Positions 18,173-26,943 are shown, counted from the first letter of the stretch. The stretch: DNA of 41,145 nucleotides from Chitinispirillaceae bacterium (GCA_016927235.1 JAFGNB010000172.1:1-41145), one strand, 5' to 3'. Numbers and translations: made by a program. Notes: a model not told the origin generated them from the letters alone.

Positions 18173-19320
18173 CGAACGCTCGCCTTTTCGGAGATGATCG
18201 TATGGAGTTCCGCCGTGACCGCTTGCCATGAAAATCGTTCGCAACACATCTTTCTTCCCTTGACGCCGAGCTCGATGCCGATCGAGCGGTCGTTTGCCAA
18301 CGCCGCCATTTTGTCAGCCAGTTCCACCTGGTTACGCGGCTCGAACAAAAAACCGTTTTCCCCGTTGACGATTATGTCCCTGTTGCCGATGCAGTCGCTG
18401 CCGAGCACCGGCAGTCCGCACGCCATGGCCTCGAGGACGGTATTGGGCATTCCCTCGTTGACGGATGGATTAACGAGGCAGTGGGATGACCGGTAGAACG
18501 CCCTGACCTCATTTTTCGAACGCCAGCCCGCCCACGTGACGTATCCGTCGATGCGGAGTGAACCGGCAAGCGATTTGAGCTGCGAGTAGTGCGGACCGTT
18601 TCCCAGCAGCACAAGTCTGACTGCGGGACACCGCGACAGACACGCGGCAAAAGCGGTGATGAGCACACCGATGTTTTTCTGCTCGCAGAACCTTCCCACG
18701 AAGATAAAGCGGAAGTGCCCGTCAGCGACAGGGGGTTGTTCCGGAGGCGAATAGAAAACGGTGTCGACTCCGTTTTTTACGACGTCGATGCGGAATCCCG
18801 GGTCGGCTTTGAGGGCAAGGTTTTTCAATCCCTCCGAATTGGCGATGATCGCGGCGCTTCTCCGGTAAATTTGTCTTCTGATCGGCATAAGGAGTTTATG
18901 CGCCATGGTCAGGCGGGCGTCGGAACCCGGCACATCACCGCCGCGAAGAAGGAGCGCATAGGGAATTTTCCAGAAGCCCCGGGCAATCAATGCTATCGGA
19001 CCGCAGGGAAAGCTGAAAAAGATGATCAGCGCATCGGGATGCTCCCTTGAAAGAACGTACGGTAAATGCGCCAGTGCCGATATGCCGTACAGTATCATCT
19101 GAAATATCGATGATTGATCAGCCCTCATCCTGAAGGCGGGGATCCGGTATATCGTGACACCCTTCTCGACCGCACGGCCGTGCCTGGTCTTGTACGCCGA
19201 GGTCAGAACGCTTGTTCTGATTCCCTTTTTTACCATATTGATCGCGAAATAATAATTTGCATTAGCCGCGCCTGCGCCTACGGGGGGATACTCATAGTTG
19301 ATAAAGAGTATCGATTTCAC
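18169..19320 (-). CDS. Glycosyltransferase, GT4 family (GT-B fold)
   Basis: 383-aa retaining glycosyltransferase. The N-terminal half begins ILFINYEYPPVGAGAANANYYF. The C-terminal half shows FRFIFVGRFCEQKNIGVL, RLVLLGNGPHYSQL, TWAGWRSKNEVRAFY and PSVNEGMPNTVLEAMACGLPVLGS, which holds the E-x7-E donor site. The start is GTG 19320, which overlaps the stop of the amidotransferase gene (GTGA); the longer in-frame start would sit wholly in that gene. It is translationally coupled on both sides: upstream to the amidotransferase and downstream to the methyltransferase remnant. Substrates are unknown. Confidence 0.88.
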   Translation of the reverse strand: MKSILFINYEYPPVGAGAANANYYFAINMVKKGIRTSVLTSAYKTRHGRAVEKGVTIYRIPAFRMRADQSSIFQMILYGISALAHLPYVLSREHPDALIIFFSFPCGPIALIARGFWKIPYALLLRGGDVPGSDARLTMAHKLLMPIRRQIYRRSAAIIANSEGLKNLALKADPGFRIDVVKNGVDTVFYSPPEQPPVADGHFRFIFVGRFCEQKNIGVLITAFAACLSRCPAVRLVLLGNGPHYSQLKSLAGSLRIDGYVTWAGWRSKNEVRAFYRSSHCLVNPSVNEGMPNTVLEAMACGLPVLGSDCIGNRDIIVNGENGFLFEPRNQVELADKMAALANDRSIGIELGVKGRKMCCERFSWQAVTAELHTIISEKASVR

Positions 19321-21185
19321 GGCGTATCGGTGCTGTTGATATGCCGCTCCAGCAGCCACATGTTCCAGAGAAAGGCCCTGTTGTCGGCGGAATGACACAA
19401 ATGCTCATCGATCTGAAGGTCGATGAACGCGGCATTCATTCCGGGAGGTGCGGTATTATTTACAAGGGAAAGCGAACCCGTCATAAACCATTTCCCCACC
19501 GGCACTCCGAATCCCTTCTTGCTGCGGTACAGGATGCGGCGCGGAAGAAGCGGCTCCAGCGCCTTCTTTAAAATATATTTGGTCCGCCCGCGGCGATATT
19601 TGTATCCGGCGGGAATCCGCCGCACAAAATCCACCAGATCGCTATCGAGGTAGGGAGCCCGCACCTCCAAAGAGTTCATCATGCTCGCCCGGTCGATTTT
19701 CGTGAGGATATCGTTCTGGAGGTACAGTTTCGTGTAGAATTGCAGGGTTTTATCGATCAGGCCGGGCTGCCGGCAGGAGTCCCAGCAGTCGATTGCCTCT
19801 GAGTAAACGTCGTCGAGATCGATCGCATCCGTGAAAAGCTCACGGAGTTCCCGCTGATCGAGCGCTCCCAGCCATACCGGGTTCCACAGTTTCCGGTCGT
19901 AGGAAAGTCCCCGCAGCGTGCGTTTCAGTTTGAAGTCGAGGCTCATATTGACATGCGATACCGGCAGCCGCCGGATCAGCAGTCCGATTGCGGTGTGCAG
20001 CGGTTTGGGGAAATAACGGCCGTACAGCTCCGCCGCCCGCAGTGCCCGGAAGGGGTCGTACCCCGCGAACAGTTCGTCGGCGCCGTCGCCCCCCAGCGCG
20101 ACGGTCACCGATTGACGGCTCTCTTTACACAACAGGTAGGTGGGAAGCAGGGAGCTGTCCCCGAAGGGCTCGTCAAGCTTTCCGGCAATGTCGGGGAGGA
20201 GCGATTTCGCGGTTTCGAGGGAGAGGGTGCGGTGATGGTGGTCGGTTCCGAGAGCGGCCGCGGCGAATTGCGCGTATGCCGATTCGTCGAAACTCGGTTC
20301 TTCAAACCCGATGGAGAACGTCCGAAGCGAAGGCGGTTCAATGTGCCGTGCGGCGAAATACGAGACGGACGTGGAGTCAATGCCGCCGCTCAGAAAAATA
20401 CCGAGAGGAACGTCCGACATCAGCCGCCGCCTTACCGCCCGGTCGATAAGCTCGCGGAGCTGTTCGCACCATGCCGCCTCGGCGTTTTTCGGAATGGTTT
20501 CGAACGGCTCCAGCGCAAATTCCCAGTACCGTTCGACGCGATGCTCCTTATCATCGATGGAATAGACGAGATTGCATCCGGCAGGCAGTTTGTACACCGA
20601 CTCGTACAGAGAACCGGGCGCCGGAATATAATTATAAGCGAAATATTTCTTCAGCGACCGGATCGAAATCGAATGGTTGAATAGGGAGTGCTTTCGCAGC
20701 GACGACAATTCGGAAGCGAAGATGAACGTTCCGCAACGGAAGGTATGGTAAAGCGGTTTTTTTCCGAACCGGTCTCTGCTGAGAAAGAACCTGCCGCGAT
20801 CCCGGTCGTAAATGGCGAACGCCCACATGCCGTTGAGCCGCGACGGAAGTCCGGCGCCCCATTCACGGTACCCGTGGAGCAGCACCTCCGTGTCCGAATG
20901 ATCGCTGAGAAACCGGTGTCCCGCTTTTTCAAGCGTCGCACGCAGTTCACGGAAATTGTAAATCTCCCCGTTGAAGGTTACGCCGATCCTCCCGTCGGCG
21001 GTCCACATCGGCTGGGTGCCGCCGGCGATGTCGATGATCGACAGCCTCTTATGCCCTATGTAAATGCCTTTCGAGGAATCGCTCCACAGTCCCTCCGCGT
21101 CGGGACCTCGGTGAGAGAGGGCGTCGTTCATCCGTCTGAGGTCATCGATGGTTCCGTTTCCGGAAAAGCCGCAGATGCCGCACAC
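19317..21185 (-). CDS. asnB: Asparagine synthase (glutamine-hydrolysing) family amidotransferase
   Basis: 622-aa two-domain enzyme. The N-terminal Ntn glutaminase domain has the nucleophile Cys2 (MCGICGFSG), HRGPDAEG and NGEIYN. The C-terminal ATP-pyrophosphatase domain has the PP-loop SGGIDS at 266-271. At more than 600 aa it belongs to the long AsnB forms that are common in capsule and exopolysaccharide loci, where they are thought to amidate a sugar acid or peptide. True asparagine synthesis remains possible. It starts 7 nt after the GT2 stop and overlaps the GT4 start by 4 nt. Confidence 0.88.
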   Translation of the reverse strand: MCGICGFSGNGTIDDLRRMNDALSHRGPDAEGLWSDSSKGIYIGHKRLSIIDIAGGTQPMWTADGRIGVTFNGEIYNFRELRATLEKAGHRFLSDHSDTEVLLHGYREWGAGLPSRLNGMWAFAIYDRDRGRFFLSRDRFGKKPLYHTFRCGTFIFASELSSLRKHSLFNHSISIRSLKKYFAYNYIPAPGSLYESVYKLPAGCNLVYSIDDKEHRVERYWEFALEPFETIPKNAEAAWCEQLRELIDRAVRRRLMSDVPLGIFLSGGIDSTSVSYFAARHIEPPSLRTFSIGFEEPSFDESAYAQFAAAALGTDHHHRTLSLETAKSLLPDIAGKLDEPFGDSSLLPTYLLCKESRQSVTVALGGDGADELFAGYDPFRALRAAELYGRYFPKPLHTAIGLLIRRLPVSHVNMSLDFKLKRTLRGLSYDRKLWNPVWLGALDQRELRELFTDAIDLDDVYSEAIDCWDSCRQPGLIDKTLQFYTKLYLQNDILTKIDRASMMNSLEVRAPYLDSDLVDFVRRIPAGYKYRRGRTKYILKKALEPLLPRRILYRSKKGFGVPVGKWFMTGSLSLVNNTAPPGMNAAFIDLQIDEHLCHSADNRAFLWNMWLLERHINSTDTP

Positions 21186-21192
21186 GTTTTTT

Positions 21193-22158
21193 CTACTCCA
21201 GGTTGCGGGTATAGGCGACGAGATACGGGGGGCGGTCCTGCGATTCGTAATAGGTCATCATGGTGATCTGCGCAAGAAAGCCCATGAATATCGAGATAAA
21301 TCCGATCAGCAGGAACAAAGCCGTGAGAAGCGGCAAGGGAGTCTGGATAAACGATTTCCCCCCGAAATACTTGAAATAGATCATAGCGCCGAAGGATAAA
21401 AGGGATAGCGCAAAGCTTGCGAGCCCGAATCCGCCGAATACATAGATGGGTCTCTGGAAGTAGGTATGGATGAAGGTGATGACCATGAGGTCGAGCAGTA
21501 CCTTGACGGTTCGTTTCAACCCGTAGTGCGATTTTCCGTGACGGCGGGCGCGGTGATTCACCGGGACCTCGGCCACCTTCGCGCCGTTCCATGAGGCGAA
21601 GATCGGAATGAACCGGTGCATCTCCCCGTAAAGCCGGATCTCGGTGAGTATTTCCCGACGGTAGGCCTTGAGCGTACAGCCGTAATCGTGAAGTTTGACG
21701 CCGGAGATTGTTTTGATCAGCACGTTCGCCGCTTTGCTCGGCAGCGTCCGCAGCAGGGGGTTGTCGTGGCGGTGCCTGCGCCAACCCGAACAGACATCGC
21801 ACCCGTCGTCGATTTTTTCGACCAGCAGAGGAATGTCGGCGGGGTCGTTCTGCCGGTCGGCGTCGATGGGAATGATGACCGCCCCTTTCGCGCGATCGAT
21901 CCCCGCCATCATGGCTGCCGTCTGGCCGCAATTTTTCCGAAGGTGGATGACTTTACAGTTTTTATCCTTTTCGGCGAGATCGTCCAGAAATTCCCGCGAA
22001 TTGTCGATTGAACCGTCATTGACAATGATGATCTCGTAACAATACGCATGCCCCTTCAAGGCGCCGCGGATCTCTTCGACGAGCGGTGGTAGCGACGCCG
22101 CTTCGTTGAAGGCCGGGACGATGACGGAAATGTAGGGTTCGCCGGCATTGGTGGACAT
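21193..22158 (-). CDS. Polyprenyl-phosphate glycosyltransferase, GT2 family (DPM1/ArnC-like)
   Basis: 321-aa GT-A enzyme that transfers a sugar from a nucleotide donor to a polyprenyl phosphate at the inner membrane. The catalytic half has ISVIVPAFNEAASLPPLV, IIIVNDGSIDNS and the metal-binding DxD (PIDADRQNDP), then KLHDYGCTLKAYRREI and the HRARRHGKSHYG loop. Two C-terminal membrane helices follow (about 230-255 and 270-295), as in DPM1/ArnC/YfdH proteins. It opens the operon behind a TTGCAC-17-TATAAT promoter. A lipid-linked sugar product would be a fitting donor for the GT-C-like proteins at 9.8-14.1 kb (inference). Confidence 0.87.
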   Translation of the reverse strand: MSTNAGEPYISVIVPAFNEAASLPPLVEEIRGALKGHAYCYEIIIVNDGSIDNSREFLDDLAEKDKNCKVIHLRKNCGQTAAMMAGIDRAKGAVIIPIDADRQNDPADIPLLVEKIDDGCDVCSGWRRHRHDNPLLRTLPSKAANVLIKTISGVKLHDYGCTLKAYRREILTEIRLYGEMHRFIPIFASWNGAKVAEVPVNHRARRHGKSHYGLKRTVKVLLDLMVITFIHTYFQRPIYVFGGFGLASFALSLLSFGAMIYFKYFGGKSFIQTPLPLLTALFLLIGFISIFMGFLAQITMMTYYESQDRPPYLVAYTRNLE

Positions 22159-22167
22159 ACGCTTCCA

Positions 22168-22196
22168 ATTATAGAATTCACGGATGTCGGGTGCAA
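22168..22196 (-). promoter_or_regulatory. Sigma-70-type promoter of the glycan operon
   Basis: On the minus strand TTGCAC (22196-22191), a 17-nt spacer and TATAAT (22173-22168). It uses the same hexamers and spacing as the promoter at 9693-9721. The predicted transcription start near 22161 is only about 3 nt from the ATG at 22158, so the transcript would be leaderless or nearly so. Confidence 0.62.
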
Positions 22197-22293
22197 TGGG
22201 AATGTGGGGGAGGGAAACTGTTCGGCCGGGGAGGGTGACGGAGGGAGGCGATGAACTCTCTTAAAAAAAAATAGTTGTTGTTCTATCGGCGAA

Positions 22294-23628
22294 TTACACC
22301 TTCTCCTCTTTAAACTGCTGCAGTCTGCGATACAGATTGGAGAACGACATCCCCAATGCATCGCTGGCACGTTTCTTGTCGCCGCGGTACTTTCTTAAAA
22401 TGGCAAGGATATGTCTTTTTTCCACTTCGCGGAGATTTTCGACATCTTCGTCGACTTCGGTCGACGGGTGCACGCCGTTGAGACCCGGAAAATGGAACGG
22501 GGTGAGCGGACGGCCATGGGAGAGAAGGAGGGCGCGTTCCAGCATGTTTTTAAGCTCCCGCACATTTCCCGGCCATGCATACTGTTGCAGCAGTTCAATG
22601 ACGTCCGAAGAAAGGGGAAGATGGGTGCAGCCGAAGTTGTTGAGAAGATGTTCCGCAAGCCCGGGGATATCGTCCACCCGTTCGCGCAGTGCCGGAACCG
22701 TGACCGGGAAAACACAGATGCGGTAATACAGATCGCTGCGGAAGCGGTTGTTTTTTACCTCCTGCAGCAGGTCGCGGTTCGTAGCGCAGATAAGCCGGAA
22801 ATCGCTTTTCCGCAGTCTGTTTTCGCCGATGCGCCGGAACGACTTCTCCTCGATGGTCTTGAGCAGTTGCGACTGCATCTCCAGATCCATATCGCCGATT
22901 TCATCGAGAAACAGCGTCCCGCCGTCGGCGACTTCGATGAGTCCCTCCCGTTCCTTTATCGCAGAGGTAAATGCTCCCTTTGCGTGCCCGTACAGTTCGC
23001 TTCTGATCAGTTCTCCTTTCAAGCCGGAACAGTTCAGTTCGACGAATGCTTCCGCCGAGCGTCGGCTCTTTTCGTGTATCCATTTCGCCAGAACGCCTTT
23101 GCCGGTCCCCGTCTCACCCTGAAGAAGAATAACCGAATCATTGCGTGCCGCAAGTTCGGCATAGGTGAGAAGTTCGGCACTTTTTCCCCCCGTGCCGAAA
23201 CAGGGTTCCTCTTTCCGCGAAAGCCGCTGCTGGATAAGACTCTTTTTCCTCAGTACACTCAGTTCGAGGCATTTTTCGAGGGCCTCCCTCAACTCATCCA
23301 TATCCACCGGTTTGGTGAGAAAGTATTCGGCACCGTTTTTCGTCGCCTGTACCGCGGTCGGGATGTCTCCCGTGCCGGTTATGACGATAATCGGCAGTTG
23401 AGGGTTGGCCTTTTTCTGCTCCGGGATCCAGTGGAGCGCGTTGCCGTCGGGAAGTTTCAAGTCGAGGAGGATGATATCGAACGGATCGGTCTCGACCGCC
23501 GTGCATGCTTCTTTCAGTGTAGAGACCGTTTTGACCGAATACCCGCTGTTCGTTAAAAAGCTTGTGTAGCCGAAGGCTGCGGCGTCGTCATCTTCGACGA
23601 TAAGGATTGATTGATAGTGCGTCGTCAT
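22294..23628 (-). CDS. Sigma-54-dependent response regulator (NtrC family)
   Basis: 444-aa activator with three domains. The receiver (about 1-120) has acidic residues in VEDDD, phospho-acceptor Asp56 and Lys106. The AAA+ domain (about 145-370) has Walker A GETGTGKG (170-177) and Walker B GGTLFLDEIGD (Asp241-Glu242). The sigma-54 contact loop is GAFTSA (217-222) instead of the canonical GAFTGA. A Fis-type helix-turn-helix lies at the C-terminus (KKRASDALGMSFSNLYRRL). It binds upstream elements and opens sigma-54 promoters by ATP hydrolysis. No histidine kinase is adjacent. It is the obvious candidate to drive the cluster of -24/-12 promoters found downstream (inference). Confidence 0.93.
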   Translation of the reverse strand: MTTHYQSILIVEDDDAAAFGYTSFLTNSGYSVKTVSTLKEACTAVETDPFDIILLDLKLPDGNALHWIPEQKKANPQLPIIVITGTGDIPTAVQATKNGAEYFLTKPVDMDELREALEKCLELSVLRKKSLIQQRLSRKEEPCFGTGGKSAELLTYAELAARNDSVILLQGETGTGKGVLAKWIHEKSRRSAEAFVELNCSGLKGELIRSELYGHAKGAFTSAIKEREGLIEVADGGTLFLDEIGDMDLEMQSQLLKTIEEKSFRRIGENRLRKSDFRLICATNRDLLQEVKNNRFRSDLYYRICVFPVTVPALRERVDDIPGLAEHLLNNFGCTHLPLSSDVIELLQQYAWPGNVRELKNMLERALLLSHGRPLTPFHFPGLNGVHPSTEVDEDVENLREVEKRHILAILRKYRGDKKRASDALGMSFSNLYRRLQQFKEEKV

Positions 23629-23947
23629 ACTATTTCACGGTAAATTCGATCTTGGAAAGTCAAAATAGATAATGCCGTGGGAGAATTGTAGCGGGAAACC
23701 CTCTTTTTCGGCGATTTCGTTGCGAGATCTGTTTTCAGAGGTACGAATGGGAACCTCATATGCCCTATAATTATGCGCGATAATCAGCCGATGCTATTAT
23801 AAATTTTATCATCTTAACGTATGCTTCTCCGGCAGATGATCGGTTGAAGAGGCGTTTTCAACCGTTAAATGATACTCATCTCCAGGTTGCTTGCCATTAC
23901 ATTTTTCGAAGTCGGATATGATTCCGGATGAACATGTTAAAACATAC
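23629..23947. other. Intergenic region between the NtrC-type regulator and ptsI
   Basis: Holds the leader of the regulator gene; no convincing -35/-10 pair or Shine-Dalgarno sequence was found. An 8-bp inverted repeat, CGGTTGAA (23841-23848) with TTCAACCG (23857-23864), lies about 84 nt beyond the ptsI stop. It may be the ptsI terminator, though no T-run follows on either strand. No gene is seen. Confidence 0.4.
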
Positions 23948-25606
23948 TCAAGTCGTTTCCGAACCGTTCCGTCTATTCAATCGAACACTTCTGATTTTCT
24001 CTTTTACCACAGGTATCTGAAACGGGGCTACACTCAAAATACGGATTCCGATTTTCAGAAGTTGAGGAATCGATTCCAGGTGCGATGCAAGTTCACCGCA
24101 GATCTCAATCGGACGATCCGATGCCTTTTCCACTACCATTTTCAGCAGTTGCATCATGGCGGGATGGGATTCTTTATAATAATCGAACACCATGTTGTTT
24201 TCCCTTCCCGTTGCCATTGTGTACTGGGTGAGGTCGTTCGTTCCAAGGCTGAGAAAATCGGCATATTCGGCGATTTGCGATGCGCACAATGCCGCGGCAG
24301 GTGTCTCAATCATCGCACCCATTTTCGGAAGACGTGTAATCTGTAATTCATCGGCCAATTTGCCGATGATCGTTTTCGTCGTGTGCAGATCATCGATAAA
24401 AGTAATCATGGGGACAAGTATGTTTATCCTGAATTCTCTTGATAGACGCAGCAATACCTTCAGCTGGCACTCCAGTATATAGTCATATTTTAATAAGAAA
24501 CGTATACCGCGCAAGCCGAGAGCTGGGTTCGGCTCATTCGGATAACGTAAAAACGGTATCCGTTTATCACCACCGGTATCAAGTAGCCGGATGTTAATGG
24601 GTAGTTCTTTTACGGGTTGCAGGGTTTCTCTTATTTTTTCATCGAGTTCATTTTCATCGGGCATTTTTTTTGCCGACAAATAAATCCGTTCGATGCGATA
24701 CAGTCCTATTCCGTCGGCTCCGTTATTGAAAGCTGTAACAGCATCGTTTCGATCACCTATATTTGCCATGACGGGAATCCGGGTTCCGTCAATCGTTGAA
24801 GCCTTTAGCAGGCAATTTTCCTTTGCGTTTTTAACAATGAGGTCAAAGGTACGCTTCCGTCCCTTGAATTCTTCTTCCTGTAATCCATTGGGGTTTATAA
24901 CGACATCTCCCAAATTGCCGTCAACGAGAATCCGTGCGTCATTGAAGATTATTTGTGTCGCTTCCGATATTTCGGAAACCGCCGGGATCCCTATCTCGCG
25001 GGTAAGAATCGCTGCATGGGAAGCGGGGCCGCCTATCTCCAGTACAAGCGCATTGATCCGGTTTTTTGCGAGTATGACTGCATCGGACGGAAGGATTCTT
25101 TTCGTTATCAGGATGGTATCCGGAGGTATTTGAGCGAATGCATCGGTATTCCTGCCGGTGAGTTTGTCTAGAATCCGTTTTGCAAGATCCATGATATCAT
25201 CGCTGCGTTGGCGCACTATCGAGTACTCCGATCGTTTAATATTCCGTTCGAAACGGTGAAAAACGATTTCGACGACTTTCTCCGCATTGTAAAGCTTTTC
25301 AACGAGCATTTTCTCGATTTCCGCAAGAAGCACCCGATCGGTGAGCATCGAAATCTGCGCCTTAAAAATATCGGCGAAACTGTCATCCATGATTTTTTTT
25401 ACATGTTGAATAGACTCAGAAAGATCCTCGATAACGTCATCGAACGCACGCCGGATACGTTCCTGTTCATGATCGATTTGCGATTCGTCGATGGGCGTAC
25501 CGGGTGCCGATACCCTTTGCGAAGGGATGATTACATGAGCCTTTCCCGAACCGAATCCCGGTGAAAGGGGGACGCCCTTCAATTGAATGGTATCCGAAGG
25601 AATCAT
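23948..25606 (-). CDS. ptsI: Phosphoenolpyruvate-protein phosphotransferase (PTS Enzyme I)
   Basis: 552-aa Enzyme I, which autophosphorylates from PEP and passes the phosphate to HPr-type carriers. The N-terminal region binds the carrier. The swivelling His is His197 in LEIGGPASHAAILTRE. The PEP-binding barrel has DFLSLGTNDLTQYTMATGREN and the C-terminal Cys motif EICGELASH. Length is slightly under the usual ~570 aa and there is no GAF (PtsP/EI-Ntr) domain. No HPr or EII gene lies in the window. The gene is more AT-rich than its upstream neighbour. It lies downstream of the duplicated ~250-bp region, which carries a sigma-54-like promoter pointing at it, about 230 nt before the ATG. AAAGGA lies 11 nt before the start. 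Confidence 0.92.
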   Translation of the reverse strand: MIPSDTIQLKGVPLSPGFGSGKAHVIIPSQRVSAPGTPIDESQIDHEQERIRRAFDDVIEDLSESIQHVKKIMDDSFADIFKAQISMLTDRVLLAEIEKMLVEKLYNAEKVVEIVFHRFERNIKRSEYSIVRQRSDDIMDLAKRILDKLTGRNTDAFAQIPPDTILITKRILPSDAVILAKNRINALVLEIGGPASHAAILTREIGIPAVSEISEATQIIFNDARILVDGNLGDVVINPNGLQEEEFKGRKRTFDLIVKNAKENCLLKASTIDGTRIPVMANIGDRNDAVTAFNNGADGIGLYRIERIYLSAKKMPDENELDEKIRETLQPVKELPINIRLLDTGGDKRIPFLRYPNEPNPALGLRGIRFLLKYDYILECQLKVLLRLSREFRINILVPMITFIDDLHTTKTIIGKLADELQITRLPKMGAMIETPAAALCASQIAEYADFLSLGTNDLTQYTMATGRENNMVFDYYKESHPAMMQLLKMVVEKASDRPIEICGELASHLESIPQLLKIGIRILSVAPFQIPVVKEKIRSVRLNRRNGSETT

Positions 25607-25770
25607 ACCGTTATAAATCCTTTCATAATTGCAGTTTGAACAGCACGGGTTTCATTCATTGCGCCGGTTGCAGCCGCGTCATCATGTCGTCCCGTCACCT
25701 TTGCGTGCACTCCCCACCCGACATACGATTATCGAATCTTTCGCCGGCAGTATCTTTCAAATAACCTAAT

Positions 25771-25789
25771 CTATCTCATAGTGAGATAG
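25771..25789. other. Perfect 8-bp hairpin in repeat copy A
   Basis: CTATCTCA (25771-25778), loop TAG, TGAGATAG (25782-25789). It lies downstream of the minus-strand sigma-54-like promoter, so it would fall in the ptsI leader RNA. Copy B keeps only a 4-bp core at 33118-33128. Confidence 0.5.
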
Positions 25790-25844
25790 TAATCATGATA
25801 TATAATAAATAAACTTCTTTAACGGCATTGGCTGCCTCTTGTAT

Positions 25845-25860
25845 TGCAAATATCATACCC
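25845..25860 (-). promoter_or_regulatory. Sigma-54-like promoter upstream of ptsI
   Basis: Minus-strand GGGTATGATATTTGCA. The -24 GG and -12 GC have exact 12-nt register and the -12 box is a perfect TTGCA, but the -24 box (GGGTAT) is poor. The same 16-mer is kept in repeat copy B, and GATATTTGCA recurs in the stronger promoter at 27281. Confidence 0.42.
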
Positions 25861-26051
25861 TCCTGCCCACATTGACGGTTCCTTTGGAGGCGGTGCAGCT
25901 GAAACGGGAGGATTGATTATTAATTTTACGAACTCGATTATTAAAAACTAAAACCGGATGAAATATTCCGGAGCTTTTTACTACGTATTCTATACTTTTC
26001 AGTCATTATCCGGGTATTTTTGCATTATTTCAACATCGCTGAAGAAGAGCC

Positions 26052-26067
26052 TGGCATGCATATTGCA
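26052..26067 (+). promoter_or_regulatory. Sigma-54 promoter of the lipoprotein gene
   Basis: TGGCATGCATATTGCA fits TGGCAC-N5-TTGCW except for one base in the -24 box. GG and GC are 12 nt apart. Predicted start of transcription is near 26078, leaving a leader of about 185 nt that contains the hairpin at 26151-26173. Confidence 0.72.
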
Positions 26068-26150
26068 GTTACTTACAGGACGAGTGGGATGTGGTTGTCT
26101 CGACTTTGTGGGCTGGTTCGATCTTTCGTTACAGATTAAAAACGGATTAT

Positions 26151-26173
26151 ATGGCGGCATTCTCTACCGCCAT
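26151..26173 (+). other. Leader hairpin of the lipoprotein mRNA
   Basis: ATGGCGG (26151-26157) pairs with CCGCCAT (26167-26173) around a 9-nt loop, about 90 nt before the start codon. No T-run follows, so it is not an obvious attenuator. Apart from this hairpin, the sigma-54 promoter and the repeat copy, the gene-free stretch 25607-26262 shows nothing I recognise. Confidence 0.4.
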
Positions 26174-26262
26174 GCTTTAAGGTGAATAAAAGAATGATTA
26201 AGGAATTATCAAACTGAACAATTTACCATCACGCTTCCTTAATCCGTAAGGAGCCTTCTTCG

Positions 26263-26943
26263 ATGATAGGGGAGAAACTCGGATCAATAGCCGGTAAATG
26301 TACGGCAGGTGCAGCGGTTATGGTTGCGCTCGGTCTTGTTTCATGCGACGACACTCTTTATGTTTCATTTACCTTCGTGGGTAATGATAAAGCTCTCAGC
26401 CTGGAAAAAAAAGGGATCAAAGTGAATCTACGGCTTTCGGCCGGTGTTCCCGTAGAGCATGAATTGCATATAGTCAATAAAACGGAACGGCAAATCCGGC
26501 TGGACTACCGGAATATCGGCTTGTCGGTCGAACAGACTTCCATCGTCGTTCCAGTCGCGCGGAATTACGACCATTTTATCGGGAAGATCAACCGAAAGGC
26601 GACGCTGAACTGCAACAAATCGGAAAATCCCTATTCCTGCGTTGATGCAGTAGCCAGGCGGGGTAAAAAATATATCGGTAAAGGGTTCTCATTCGGTGCG
26701 ATCAATCCGGGTGAGGAAGAAAGAGGGTATATCGTTTTCGATTTTCCACGACCCGGCGTAAATAACTATCTCACGAAACGCTTTAAAAAGGAGTTGCGTC
26801 GCGGTCGTGAATTTTTTGGAGGGCAGATACAGGTCGAAGTAAAGATGGGGGCGATCGTGGAGTCATTTTCCTTCCCGGTTTCGTTGAGAATTTATGACAG
26901 GCCGGATGAAGTTCCTCTCGAGTTGAAGTCCTTCTGGCAATAG
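26263..26943 (+). CDS. Putative lipoprotein of unknown function
   Basis: 226 aa with a signal sequence ending in a lipobox-like LVSC near residue 28 (ALGLVSCDD), so it is probably lipid-anchored at the cell surface or periplasm. The rest is a beta-rich single domain. It includes a 'VPVEHELHIVNKTERQIRLDY' segment like domains that describe relative strength of surface or vascular components, two Cys in the middle (LNCNKSENPYSCVDA), a FSFGAINPGEEERGYIVFDFPRP strand pair and a basic patch (KRFKKELRRGRE). No family was recognised. TAAGGAG is 9 nt before ATG. A sigma-54 promoter lies upstream. Confidence 0.66.
   Translation: MIGEKLGSIAGKCTAGAAVMVALGLVSCDDTLYVSFTFVGNDKALSLEKKGIKVNLRLSAGVPVEHELHIVNKTERQIRLDYRNIGLSVEQTSIVVPVARNYDHFIGKINRKATLNCNKSENPYSCVDAVARRGKKYIGKGFSFGAINPGEEERGYIVFDFPRPGVNNYLTKRFKKELRRGREFFGGQIQVEVKMGAIVESFSFPVSLRIYDRPDEVPLELKSFWQ

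Larger units (their letters stand above)
25719..25970. repeat. Direct repeat of a ~250-bp upstream region, copy A
   Basis: Reads collinearly with copy B at 33064-33313, both in the same orientation. My eye estimate is 75-80% identity with few small gaps. Best-conserved blocks are ACATACGATTATC, CAGTATCTTTCAAATAAC, AATCATG.(A/C)ATATAATAAAT, CTTCTTTAACGGCATTGGCT, TTGCAAATATCATACC and ATTATTAATTTTACGAA followed by AAACCGGATGAAATA. There is no ORF, terminal inverted repeat or target duplication, so it does not look like an insertion sequence. Both copies precede a gene on the minus strand, and both contain a minus-strand -24/-12 element. Confidence 0.8.

Noticed and set aside
25831-25847. ATTGGCTGCCTCTTGTATTGC on the + strand of repeat copy A as a promoter
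   Set aside because: The spacing between GG and GC does not fit sigma-54 register, and copy B does not conserve it; the minus-strand element fits instead.
25719-25970. The ~250-bp repeat as an insertion sequence or CRISPR part
   Set aside because: No terminal inverted repeats, transposase or regular spacer pattern; only two copies, both upstream of genes.
25958-26185. 75-aa + strand frame upstream of the lipoprotein gene
   Set aside because: It spans the sigma-54 promoter and the leader hairpin, has no ribosome site, and shows no family features.
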